Numbered from the stretch's first letter, positions 1-6,301 are shown. The stretch: 6,755 bases of DNA from Bacillota bacterium (GCA_017467985.1 JAFUJY010000118.1:1-6755), one strand, 5' to 3'. A program made the numbers and translations. The notes: generated from the sequence alone by a model not told the origin.

Positions 1-4
1 AGTT

Positions 5-13
5 TGATATAAT
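5..13 (+). promoter_or_regulatory. Extended -10 promoter element for the dlgD-like gene
   Basis: TGA followed by a perfect TATAAT (8-13) makes a TGn extended -10. The -35 would lie before base 1 and cannot be seen. Transcription would start near base 20, leaving a leader of roughly 24 nt that holds only the AGGAGG ribosome binding site at 31-36. The gene therefore probably starts its own transcription unit, although read-through from an upstream gene cannot be excluded. Confidence 0.6.
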
Positions 14-43
14 AATGTTAATTCACCACCAGGAGGTTCTAAC

Positions 44-1042
44 ATGAGAGTTCCGTTTGAAACTATGATATCTGAATTTTATCGCGTGCTAACCAAGCTG
101 GGCATGCCGGAGGATAGGGCCCGGCGCAGCGCACAGCTTTTTGCAGAATCCAGCCGGGATGGGGTGTACACCCACGGTCTAAACCGTTTTCCTCGGTATG
201 TGGATAATATTAAAGATGGCACTATTGATGTGAATGCCCAGCCGGTTCTGACCCAGCAAATGGGGGCGCTGGCCCGCTATGATGGCTGCAAGGGCCCCGG
301 TAATCTGAATGCCCAGTATTGCATGGATCGGGCCATGGAGCTGGCAGAGCAGTTTGGCATCGGCTGTGTGGCAGTGGGCAACACCAATCATTGGCTGCGG
401 CCGGGGGCCTTTGGTCTGCAGGCTGCAGAAAAGGGATATCTGGCCATTATGTGGACCAACACCATCCCCAACATGCCGCCCTGGGGCGGAAAGGATGCCC
501 GTTTGGGCAATAATCCCATTGTATTTGCGGTGCCCTCCCGGCAGGGTGTGGTGCTGCTGGATGTGGCCATGTCCATGTTCTCTTACGGTAAGCTGGAGTC
601 CTATGCCCGGGCGGGCAAGGAATTGCCGGTGGACGGTGGTATTGACAGTCAGGGCAACATCACCAAGGATGCAGGGGAAATCATGAAGACCAAGCAGCCC
701 CTGCCTATCGGTTACTGGAAAGGCTCCGGCATGTCGCTGATGCTGGACCTGATGGCGGCGGTGCTTTCCGGCGGCCGTACCACCCGGGAGGTGGGAGAAC
801 TGCCCCTGGAGACCGAACTGTGCCAGGTATTTATCGTAATGAAGATGGATGCCTTTGGCGATAAGGAAATCCTGCTGGATAAAATCGACGCCACACTGGC
901 GGATGTAAAGGCTAGCCCGGCGCTGCAGGAGGGTGCGATGGTGCGCTGGCCCGGTGAAGGTATGCAGAAGGTCCGCCGGGAAAGCCTGGAGCAGGGTGTT
1001 TTGGTGGACGAGGAAATCTGGCAAAAAGTTTTAGGTATGTGA
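44..1042 (+). CDS. dlgD: 2,3-diketo-L-gulonate reductase-like NAD(P)H oxidoreductase (Ldh/MDH type 2 family)
   Basis: Cytosolic oxidoreductase of the malate/L-lactate dehydrogenase type 2 superfamily, closest in recognisable motifs to E. coli DlgD (YiaK), which reduces 2,3-diketo-L-gulonate to 3-keto-L-gulonate. At 332 aa it matches the length I recall for YiaK. Visible family signatures are GVYTHGLNRFPR (40-51) with the expected catalytic His44 and Arg48, a GNTNHW motif (112-117), MPPWGGKD (144-151), NNP (156-158), LDVAMSMFSYGKLE (172-185), LPVDGG (194-199) and GYWKGSGMS (223-231). The start is supported by AGGAGG at 31-36, 7 nt before the ATG. The gene has its own promoter element and a terminator directly after the stop, so it looks monocistronic. 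Codons favour GCC, CTG and GGC, unlike the solute-binding protein gene downstream. The family is secure. The exact substrate is inferred from family resemblance, and a related keto-sugar-acid is possible. Confidence 0.85.
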   Translation: MRVPFETMISEFYRVLTKLGMPEDRARRSAQLFAESSRDGVYTHGLNRFPRYVDNIKDGTIDVNAQPVLTQQMGALARYDGCKGPGNLNAQYCMDRAMELAEQFGIGCVAVGNTNHWLRPGAFGLQAAEKGYLAIMWTNTIPNMPPWGGKDARLGNNPIVFAVPSRQGVVLLDVAMSMFSYGKLESYARAGKELPVDGGIDSQGNITKDAGEIMKTKQPLPIGYWKGSGMSLMLDLMAAVLSGGRTTREVGELPLETELCQVFIVMKMDAFGDKEILLDKIDATLADVKASPALQEGAMVRWPGEGMQKVRRESLEQGVLVDEEIWQKVLGM

Positions 1043-1044
1043 CG

Positions 1045-1088
1045 AAAAAGACGCCATTTGTTCAGTTGCAAACAGATGGCGTCTTTTT
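1045..1088 (+). terminator. Intrinsic terminator after the dlgD-like gene
   Basis: A 13-bp perfect stem pairs 1045-1057 with 1076-1088. It extends inward to about 18 bp with one G-T wobble (1058-1062 with 1071-1075) and closes on an 8-nt loop (1063-1070). The right arm ends in TTTTT and a further T-run (1093-1098) follows. It begins 2 nt after the stop codon. The A-run on the left arm means it could also act on the opposite strand. Confidence 0.9.
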
Positions 1089-1115
1089 GTGGTTTTTTGT
1101 CGCAGGAAAATAGCA

Positions 1116-1149
1116 AGAAATGACTGGTAATAGAATAGAAATGACTAGT
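1116..1149 (+). promoter_or_regulatory. 13-bp direct repeat, candidate activator site of the importer operon
   Basis: The sequence AGAAATGACTGGT at 1116-1128 recurs as AGAAATGACTAGT at 1137-1149, with 12 of 13 bases identical and starts exactly 21 bp apart (two helical turns). The second copy ends 22 bp before the -35 hexamer at 1172. Direct half-sites 21 bp apart just upstream of -35 are typical of AraC-family activators, and sugar importers of this type in Bacillota are often controlled by AraC-type response regulators. No regulator gene is in the window, so the role is inference from geometry. Confidence 0.5.
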
Positions 1150-1171
1150 TCACAAATTATTAAAAAAATGC

Positions 1172-1200
1172 TTGCGCAATTTTAGTAAATATGCTATAAT
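1172..1200 (+). promoter_or_regulatory. Strong sigma-A promoter of the sugar importer operon
   Basis: The -35 TTGCGC lies at 1172-1177. A 17-bp spacer follows, then a perfect TATAAT at 1195-1200 preceded by TGC (1192-1194), an extended -10. The start site would be near 1207, leaving a leader of about 53 nt. The -35 is part of the 8-bp palindrome TTGCGCAA (1172-1179), and TTTAGT (1181-1186) is mirrored by ACTAAA (1204-1209) around the -10. Both could be repressor contacts. Confidence 0.8.
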
Positions 1201-1215
1201 CAGACTAAATTATTA

Positions 1216-1236
1216 TGCGCCTCTTTCTCAGGCGTA
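1216..1236 (+). other. 5' leader hairpin of the importer mRNA
   Basis: CGCCT (1218-1222) pairs with AGGCG (1230-1234), extended outward by a G-T wobble and a T-A pair to a 7-bp stem with the 7-nt loop CTTTCTC. It lies close to the predicted 5' end and ends about 8 nt before the ribosome binding site AAAGGTAGGA (1244-1253), which it leaves exposed. A likely role is protecting the 5' end of an abundant mRNA. No riboswitch fold is recognisable. Confidence 0.45.
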
Positions 1237-1259
1237 AATTATGAAAGGTAGGATGTATC

Positions 1260-2861
1260 ATGAAAAAGTTTTTAGCTATGCTTTTAGCTGCTTTGCTGGT
1301 AGTTTCCTGTTTCGCTTGTAACGGCGGTACCGGTGATGCTGGCAAGAATGACAGCAAGGTTGAGATCGATGCTAACGATCCTTATGCCGCTAAAGATTTC
1401 GCCTATCCTATGGATGGCACTGTTACTCTGTCCATTAACATGACCAAGACTGACGAAGCTGAGCTTCCCAACTGGGTTAAGGGACATTATTTCTGGGACG
1501 TAATCGAGGAGAAGACCGGTATTAAGCTGGAGTACATCGGTTCCGCTTCCAAGCCTCAGGAGACTAGTGAAGAGTTCTCCCTGCTGCTGACCTCCGGTGA
1601 GTATCCGGACATCATGCAGGCTAACTGGATCACCTTCAAGGGTGGCCCGTCTGCAGCTATCAATGATGGTTACATCATTGCTCTGAACGATTACAAGGCT
1701 TACTTCCCGGGTCTGGCTGGTTGGCTGGAGAGCGACGAAGAAGCTAACAAGACCGTAAGTATGGACGACGGTACCTGGTTCTGCTTCCCCAACTTTGGTA
1801 ATGCAAGAGAGACTTCCGGTACTGGTTTTGCAATCCGTCAGGACTATCTGGATGCAATCGGCGAAGAGGCTCCTCAGACTGTTGAAGAGTGGTACAACGT
1901 TCTGACTAAGTTCAAGAACGAACTGAACCTGACTGCTCCTCTGACTTTCGAAGCTCGTTGGTTCTTCCTGGAGTATGCTGCAGCTGGTCTGAGCTCTCCT
2001 TGGGGCGTTTGCTATCCCTTCTTTGTAGAGGGTGATGATGTTAAGTTTGGTCCTACTGAGGAAGGTTACAAGGAATTCGTTACCGAGATGGCTAAGTGGT
2101 ATGCTGAAGGCTTGATCGATAAGGACCTGGCTTCCGTTGACAAGAGCACCGTTCAGTCCAAGTTCGCTAGCGGCGAAGCTGGTCTGGCTCTGCAGCAGAT
2201 TCGTAACATCCAGAACTGTCTGAAGGCTAATGCTGAAGATCCTAACTATCAGGTAATCGGTCTGACCTCTATGGTTATGAACGAGGGTGATACTCCTGAG
2301 ATGGGTCACTACAACAACCCCTTCAACGGTGGTTGCTCCACTTCTATCAGTACTCAGTGTGAAAACATTGGTGCTTGTGCTCGTTTCCTGGACTACGCTT
2401 ACACTGAAGAAGGCGCTCTGTTCTTCGCTTATGGTGAAGAAGGCTTCGCTTGGGACTATGTAGATGGTACTCCCACCTTCCGTGATATCGTTACCAACAA
2501 CGAAGAGACTCCTGACGCACAGGCTGCTCGTTACTTTGTAGCTCAGTTCGCTAACTTCTCCCTGCATGCTCTGGATACCAGATCTCACATGGGCGCAGAA
2601 GTTCTGGAAATCCAGAAGTCCTTCGAGACCAACATGAACAAGTACTCTTACCCCACTGTTACTTATACTGAGGACGAAGTTAAGACTATCTCCAAGTGGA
2701 ACGATATCGACACCACTTGCCGTGAGAGAATTCTGGGCTTCATCCTGGGTAACGAAGACCTGGCTAACTGGGATTCCTTCATCGAAGAAATCAACGGTAT
2801 GGGTCTGCAGGACGTTCTGAAGGTAAGACAGGACGCTTACACCCGTTTCAAGAATCGTTAA
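1260..2861 (+). CDS. Sugar ABC transporter solute-binding lipoprotein (LplA/YtcQ-like)
   Basis: Extracellular, membrane-anchored substrate receptor of a CUT1-type carbohydrate ABC importer. The 533-aa length is usual for the LplA/YtcQ group. Residues 1-16 form a lipoprotein signal peptide (KK, then a hydrophobic core). The lipobox is best read as VVSC with lipid-modified Cys17; Cys20 is an alternative but has a poor -3 residue. Family hallmarks are LLLTSGEYPDIMQ (108-120), an IRQDYLDAIG segment (192-201) followed by a PxTVEEWY helix (205-212), GPTEEGYKEFV (264-274), and the conserved C-terminal WDSFIEEINGMGL...DAYTRF (about 504-531). A ribosome binding site AAAGGTAGGA ends 6 nt before the ATG. 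Codon use is extremely biased (Leu mostly CTG, Ala mostly GCT, Asn AAC, Lys AAG), implying very high expression relative to the rest of the window. It is first in an operon with two permeases. The ligand cannot be read from sequence; an oligosaccharide is likely. Confidence 0.93.
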   Translation: MKKFLAMLLAALLVVSCFACNGGTGDAGKNDSKVEIDANDPYAAKDFAYPMDGTVTLSINMTKTDEAELPNWVKGHYFWDVIEEKTGIKLEYIGSASKPQETSEEFSLLLTSGEYPDIMQANWITFKGGPSAAINDGYIIALNDYKAYFPGLAGWLESDEEANKTVSMDDGTWFCFPNFGNARETSGTGFAIRQDYLDAIGEEAPQTVEEWYNVLTKFKNELNLTAPLTFEARWFFLEYAAAGLSSPWGVCYPFFVEGDDVKFGPTEEGYKEFVTEMAKWYAEGLIDKDLASVDKSTVQSKFASGEAGLALQQIRNIQNCLKANAEDPNYQVIGLTSMVMNEGDTPEMGHYNNPFNGGCSTSISTQCENIGACARFLDYAYTEEGALFFAYGEEGFAWDYVDGTPTFRDIVTNNEETPDAQAARYFVAQFANFSLHALDTRSHMGAEVLEIQKSFETNMNKYSYPTVTYTEDEVKTISKWNDIDTTCRERILGFILGNEDLANWDSFIEEINGMGLQDVLKVRQDAYTRFKNR

Positions 2862-2879
2862 TTTTTAGCTGGTTTTACA

Positions 2880-2906
2880 GGGGCGGCATGTTTATACTGC
2901 CGCCCC
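2880..2906 (+). other. GC-rich hairpin between the binding protein and permease genes
   Basis: A perfect 9-bp stem pairs GGGGCGGCA (2880-2888) with TGCCGCCCC (2898-2906) around a 9-nt loop. It lies in the 69-nt gap after the SBP stop codon. ATTCTTAATAG follows, not a T-run, so it is not a full intrinsic terminator. It more likely blocks 3' exonucleases or causes partial termination, leaving more SBP mRNA than permease mRNA, as known for other binding-protein operons. The function is inferred; the stem is directly visible. Confidence 0.75.
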
Positions 2907-2930
2907 ATTCTTAATAGTGGAGGCAGTATT

Positions 2931-3866
2931 ATGGCAACTAATAAGAAAGGTCGCGGCGCTGAGATTCGTCTGGACTTCCAGAAGAATAAGGTCGTGTATT
3001 TTATGTTTGTGCCGGTAGTGATCTTCTTCCTGGTATTCCATTATTACCCCATGAGTGGTATTATTTTGGCATTCAAGGATTTTAAGCCGGCCCATGGTAT
3101 TTGGGGAAGCGCATTTACGGGAATGTTCGGTTTCGAACACTTTGTTACATTCTTTAGCGGTGTACACGCTCAAAGAACCATTACCAATACCATTCTGATC
3201 AGTTTGTATCAGCTGATTTTCGGCTTCCCGATGCCGATTATTCTGGCAATCATGCTGAATGAGCTGCGTAGCCCGAAGTTCAAAAAGGTTATGCAGACAG
3301 TTACTTATTTCCCGCACTTTATTTCTACGGTTGTTGTCTGCGGTATGATCACCGAGTTCTGTCTGAGTGACGGTCTGTTCAACCAGATCAGTGGCTTCTT
3401 TGGTGCAGAGCCCATATCCATGCTGTCAGAGCCGGGAATGTTCCGTACAATCTATGTTGCCAGCGGTATTTGGCAGGCCATGGGTTGGGATAGTATTATT
3501 TACCTGGCTGCTATTGCCGGTATTGATACTCAGTTGTATGAAGCGGCTTCTCTGGATGGTGCAGGTCGATTCAAGAAGATCTGGCACATTACCCTTCCGG
3601 GTATCAAGAGTACCGTTGTAATCCTGTTGATCATGCAGATTGGTAAGATGATGAGCGTAGGTTCTGAGAAGATCCTGCTGCTGTACAATCCGTCCACCTA
3701 CAAGACTGCAGACGTAATCTCTACATATGTATATCGTAAAGGTCTGCTGGATCAGGACTATAGTTACTCTACGGCCGTTAACCTTTTCAACTCCGTAATC
3801 AACTTTGCGCTGGTATACTTTGCTAATGCGGTCAGCCGCAAACTGACAGAGACCAGTCTGTTCTAA
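2931..3866 (+). CDS. Sugar ABC transporter permease, LplB/YteP-like
   Basis: Inner-membrane permease subunit of the CUT1 importer, 311 aa, normal for the family. Hydrophobic segments lie at about 21-40, 84-108, 123-142, 172-196, 225-245 and 280-300, giving the usual six helices. The EAA loop that docks the ATPase is plain: EAASLDGAGRFKKIWHITLP (204-223). The following SVGSEKILLLYNP stretch (242-254) and the C-terminal ETSLF are typical of the LplB/YteP branch. AGG-rich GTGGAGG (2917-2923) sits 7 nt before the ATG. It forms a heterodimer with the next gene's product, is 69 nt downstream of the binding protein and 17 nt upstream of the second permease, and is co-transcribed with both. The family call is firm; the transported sugar is unknown. 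Confidence 0.93.
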   Translation: MATNKKGRGAEIRLDFQKNKVVYFMFVPVVIFFLVFHYYPMSGIILAFKDFKPAHGIWGSAFTGMFGFEHFVTFFSGVHAQRTITNTILISLYQLIFGFPMPIILAIMLNELRSPKFKKVMQTVTYFPHFISTVVVCGMITEFCLSDGLFNQISGFFGAEPISMLSEPGMFRTIYVASGIWQAMGWDSIIYLAAIAGIDTQLYEAASLDGAGRFKKIWHITLPGIKSTVVILLIMQIGKMMSVGSEKILLLYNPSTYKTADVISTYVYRKGLLDQDYSYSTAVNLFNSVINFALVYFANAVSRKLTETSLF

Positions 3867-3883
3867 GGGGAGGAGGAAGAAAA

Positions 3884-4762
3884 ATGATTGATGCAAGAAG
3901 TAAAGGCGATCGCCTTGTTGATCTTATAATTATTGTAGTTATGCTCGCTCTGGGTGTAGTTATGCTGTACCCCATGGTGTATGAGCTGTTCGTTTCCTTC
4001 AGTGAACCTGCTGCTTTGATTAGACACCGTGGTCTGCTGTTGTGGCCTCTGGGCTTTGATACCACCGCTTATGAGCTGGTTATCTCCAACCACCAGATTT
4101 TGACCGGTTATGGTAATACACTGTTCCTGGTTGTGGCCGGTCTGGCTGTAAACATGTCCATGACCTGTCTGGGCGCATACTGCTTGACCAGAACTCATGC
4201 CTACTGGCATCGTTACATGACCATCTTTGTACTGATTACCATGTACTTCTCCGGCGGTCTGATTCCCTCTTATCTGACCGTTCGTGGCGTAGGTCTGTAC
4301 AACTCCCTGTGGGCTTGTATTATCCCCGGTGCCATCAGCACCTATAACATGATTATTCTGAGATCTTATTTCTCTTCCATTCCTGAAAGTTTGGTTGAGT
4401 CCGTATTTATCGACGGCGGCGGTCACATGACCGTGCTGTTTAAGATCTTCATCCCGCTGTCCCTGCCGGCTATGGCCGTAATGGTTCTGTACTACGGTGT
4501 AGGACACTGGAACAGCTGGTTTAATGCTAACCTGTACCTGCAGGAGCGCTCCAAGTGGCCTCTGCAGCTGGTACTGCGCAACATCCTGATTACCGGATCT
4601 AATCTGGACTTGGGAAGTACCGTTGTTGCGGACTATGAGATGCTGGAAAAGAGTATGAAGGCAGCCATGGTTATCGTAACAACCGTTCCGATCCTGGCCA
4701 TCTATCCCTTCCTGCAGAAGTACTTTGTAGGCGGTATGATGATCGGATCTCTGAAAGAATAA
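3884..4762 (+). CDS. Sugar ABC transporter permease, LplC/YtcP-like
   Basis: Second membrane subunit of the same importer, 292 aa, the usual size. Helices lie at about 11-33, 76-101, 110-131, 138-160, 191-210 and 258-276. The FSGGLIPSYL motif (122-131) is characteristic of the LplC/YtcP branch. The EAA-type cytoplasmic loop at about 169-190 reads ESVFIDGGG...FIPLSLP, with ESV in place of EAA, and the C-terminus YPFLQKYF...MIGSLKE is classic. AGGAGG at 3871-3876 is 7 nt before the ATG, and the gap to the previous gene is only 17 nt, so the pair is tightly co-translated. It is the last gene of the operon, followed by a long terminator. No ATP-binding subunit follows; such systems commonly borrow a shared MsmX-type ATPase encoded elsewhere. 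Confidence 0.93.
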   Translation: MIDARSKGDRLVDLIIIVVMLALGVVMLYPMVYELFVSFSEPAALIRHRGLLLWPLGFDTTAYELVISNHQILTGYGNTLFLVVAGLAVNMSMTCLGAYCLTRTHAYWHRYMTIFVLITMYFSGGLIPSYLTVRGVGLYNSLWACIIPGAISTYNMIILRSYFSSIPESLVESVFIDGGGHMTVLFKIFIPLSLPAMAVMVLYYGVGHWNSWFNANLYLQERSKWPLQLVLRNILITGSNLDLGSTVVADYEMLEKSMKAAMVIVTTVPILAIYPFLQKYFVGGMMIGSLKE

Positions 4763-4765
4763 AAC

Positions 4766-4840
4766 AAAATGTCCCTCCATTTTCGGCTCAGCCGCGCACA
4801 GCGCGAATGCTGAGCCGAGGAAATGGAGGGACATTTTTTT
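4766..4840 (+). terminator. Very long hairpin terminator of the importer operon
   Basis: AAAATGTCCCTCCATTT (4766-4782) pairs with 4821-4837, and TCGGCTCAGC (4783-4792) pairs with GCTGAGCCGA (4809-4818); the only break is a 2-nt GG bulge (4819-4820). The tip adds CGCGC (4793-4797) with GCGCG (4801-4805) around ACA, leaving an AAT bulge. That gives about 27 bp in the main stem and 32 bp in all. A run of T (4834-4840) follows. The A-rich left flank (4761-4769) gives T-runs on the other strand, so it should work in both directions. Confidence 0.9.
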
Positions 4841-4874
4841 GCGGAGAAGGAGACGGTGGGTCTCTAATACATAA

Positions 4875-4947
4875 AAAAGGTGGGGCAATCCCCTCTCGAC
4901 GACTTGCGCGTAAGCGCCGGAGGAGAAAGGGGATTGCCCCGCTTTTT
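4875..4947 (-). terminator. Bidirectional terminator after the ATPase gene
   Basis: GGGGCAATCCCC (4882-4893) pairs perfectly with GGGGATTGCCCC (4929-4940). The stem extends outward through wobbles to AAAA (4875-4878) with TTTT (4944-4947), about 19 bp. An inner 4-bp GCGC stem (4906-4909 with 4914-4917) is capped by GTAA, a GNRA-type tetraloop. On the minus strand it begins 1 nt after the ATPase stop codon and ends in a T-run (complement of 4873-4878). On the plus strand it ends in TTTTTCTT, making it a back-up for the operon terminator. Confidence 0.85.
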
Positions 4948-4948
4948 C

Positions 4949-6244
4949 TTAAATACAAAATGCGGCATAGAGTGGAACGATTTTTTTGTTATCCTCAAAG
5001 CCAAAATTTTTGGTGGAGAGCTTAATTGCGTAGGCGGGATTATAGGTATCCATGTATATCTTTAAGCTCTTTGCACGAGTATTATCGGCGGATTTGACCT
5101 CGATAGGAATGAGCTGGGCGTCACGCTGGATAATAAAATCGATTTCCGCACCTCGCTCGGATTCCCAGTAATAGGTAGTATATCCGCTAATTGAAAGCTG
5201 TACATTTACATAGTTTTCGGTCATGCCGCCCTTAAAGTCGTTCAAATCCTCTGTCATATAGAGAATATCGCTTGGAACCAGATCCTTCTTTGCGCAAAGC
5301 AAGCCCAAATCAGAGACATAGATTTTGAATGCATCGATATCACGATAATTTTCTAATGGCTTTTTGATTTGTTCTACTTTATAGATCTGCGACACAATAC
5401 CGGAGAGACAGAGCCATTCGATTGCATTCTCAAATTCAGAGGCTCGTCCTCCTTTTTTGATCAACTTATATTGGAAACGGGTATTCTTTTTAGAGAGTTG
5501 TACAGTAATATTGTCGTAAGCAAGTCGAGTCTTTTTGATTTCGGTCAAGTTATTGTACTTGCTCATGTCATTAAGGTAGCTTGTCAGTATGGTATCTTGG
5601 GTATGGCGTATAAGAATGTAGTCCTTGGTTTGAACATATTGCATTACACACTCCGGCATTCCGCCTACGATAAGATATTGACGGTAAAGCTGCATTGCGG
5701 CATCGTGCAGTGCAGAGGGAAGAGGCGTATTGGTTTGGAAACAGTTTTTGATCTGATTTACCAATTGTTCCTCCCCAAGAGCCAACATAAATTCTTCCAT
5801 ATCCATAGGATATAGAGTCTTCATATCGACCTTTCCCACAGGAAATGAAAATTTTGCTCTGTTGACAGCTACGCCGAGTAAACTGCCTGCGACAATGATA
5901 TGATAATCGGGAGCATCTTCGCAAAAGTATTTCAGAGAAGTTAATGCTCGTTCGCAAAGCTGTACCTCGTCGAATACAATCAGTGTTTTGTCTTTAACAA
6001 TCGTTTGCCCCGCGATGTGGGATAAAATGGGGATCAGATAGTTAGGACTGATATCTTCGGCAAAGGTTTCGTTCAATTTAGGATTGGTTTCGAAATTGAA
6101 GTATGCTACGTTTTCATAGTGAGTTCGCCCAAACTCCAAAATGGAGTAAGTTTTTCCAACTTGTCTTGCTCCTTGTAAAATAAGGGGCTTGCGGTGCTCG
6201 CTATTTTTCCATGTTTTCAGAAATTGCATTATTTTTCTATACAT
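4949..6244 (-). CDS. AAA_14/DUF4143 domain ATPase of unknown function
   Basis: Predicted cytosolic P-loop ATPase, 431 aa from the ATG chosen here. The N-terminal AAA_14 domain shows Walker A GARQVGKT (25-32), Walker B LIVFDE (88-93) and a sensor-like AGS (119-121). The C-terminal half resembles DUF4143, ending in GAEIDF (365-370) and IPIEVK (380-384), an E-x-D ... E-x-K arrangement like PD-(D/E)xK nuclease folds. The start is set by AAGGAGG (6257-6251) 6 nt upstream of the ATG at 6244; a longer reading from TTG at 6268 lacks that support. The gene is visibly AT-richer than its neighbours, with many AAA and ATA codons. It has its own promoter and terminator and stands apart from the sugar genes, all consistent with transfer. 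Members are widespread and often multicopy in gut bacteria. Their role is not established; I assign none. Confidence 0.88.
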   Translation of the reverse strand: MYRKIMQFLKTWKNSEHRKPLILQGARQVGKTYSILEFGRTHYENVAYFNFETNPKLNETFAEDISPNYLIPILSHIAGQTIVKDKTLIVFDEVQLCERALTSLKYFCEDAPDYHIIVAGSLLGVAVNRAKFSFPVGKVDMKTLYPMDMEEFMLALGEEQLVNQIKNCFQTNTPLPSALHDAAMQLYRQYLIVGGMPECVMQYVQTKDYILIRHTQDTILTSYLNDMSKYNNLTEIKKTRLAYDNITVQLSKKNTRFQYKLIKKGGRASEFENAIEWLCLSGIVSQIYKVEQIKKPLENYRDIDAFKIYVSDLGLLCAKKDLVPSDILYMTEDLNDFKGGMTENYVNVQLSISGYTTYYWESERGAEIDFIIQRDAQLIPIEVKSADNTRAKSLKIYMDTYNPAYAIKLSTKNFGFEDNKKIVPLYAAFCI

Positions 6245-6250
6245 AGTGAA

Positions 6251-6257
6251 CCTCCTT
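6251..6257 (-). promoter_or_regulatory. Ribosome binding site that fixes the ATPase start
   Basis: On the minus strand AAGGAGG (6257-6251) is followed by TTCACT and then ATG (6244-6242), an ideal 6-nt spacing. The alternative in-frame TTG at 6268 lies only about 2 nt inside the predicted transcript start and has no comparable site. This removes eight residues from the longest reading frame. Confidence 0.85.
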
Positions 6258-6272
6258 GTAAGGTGCAACTAT

Positions 6273-6301
6273 AGTATAACACATATTCGTGTAAAAAACA
6301 A
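6273..6301 (-). promoter_or_regulatory. Sigma-A promoter of the ATPase gene
   Basis: Read on the minus strand, TATACT (6278-6273) is preceded directly by TGT, giving an extended -10. The best-placed -35 is TTGTTT (6301-6296), weak, with a 17-bp spacer. The start site would be near 6266, leaving a leader of about 20 nt. The spacer contains the ACACGAAT-type sequence that recurs upstream, suggesting a regulator binds between -35 and -10. Confidence 0.65.

Noticed and set aside
179..1024. 281-aa open frame antisense to the dlgD-like gene
   Set aside because: The sense strand has clear family motifs throughout; the antisense protein is His/Gln-rich with no recognisable fold.
1090..1259. Possible riboswitch or CcpA catabolite site upstream of the importer operon
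   Set aside because: The leader after the predicted start is only about 53 nt with one small hairpin, and I find no match to the CRE consensus on either strand.
1284..2588. 434-aa open frame antisense to the solute-binding protein gene
   Set aside because: It arises from the extreme codon bias of the sense gene. The translation is low-complexity with no domain, and it has no ribosome binding site or promoter.
4849..4865. GAGAC/GTCTC small inverted repeat with a 5-nt loop
   Set aside because: Only 5-6 bp with no T-run, lying between two far stronger hairpins; probably chance.
3863..4888. 341-aa open frame antisense to the second permease, crossing the terminator
   Set aside because: It is a shadow of the permease and would begin inside terminator hairpins; the sequence is Gln/His/Asn-rich without motifs.
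4807..5065. Short plus-strand frames (72 and 61 aa) across the terminators and ATPase 3' end
   Set aside because: They read through two hairpins, lack ribosome binding sites and overlap a well-supported gene on the other strand.
6245..6268. TTG start at 6268 extending the ATPase by eight residues
   Set aside because: The ATG at 6244 has AAGGAGG at ideal spacing; the TTG has none and lies at the predicted transcript start.
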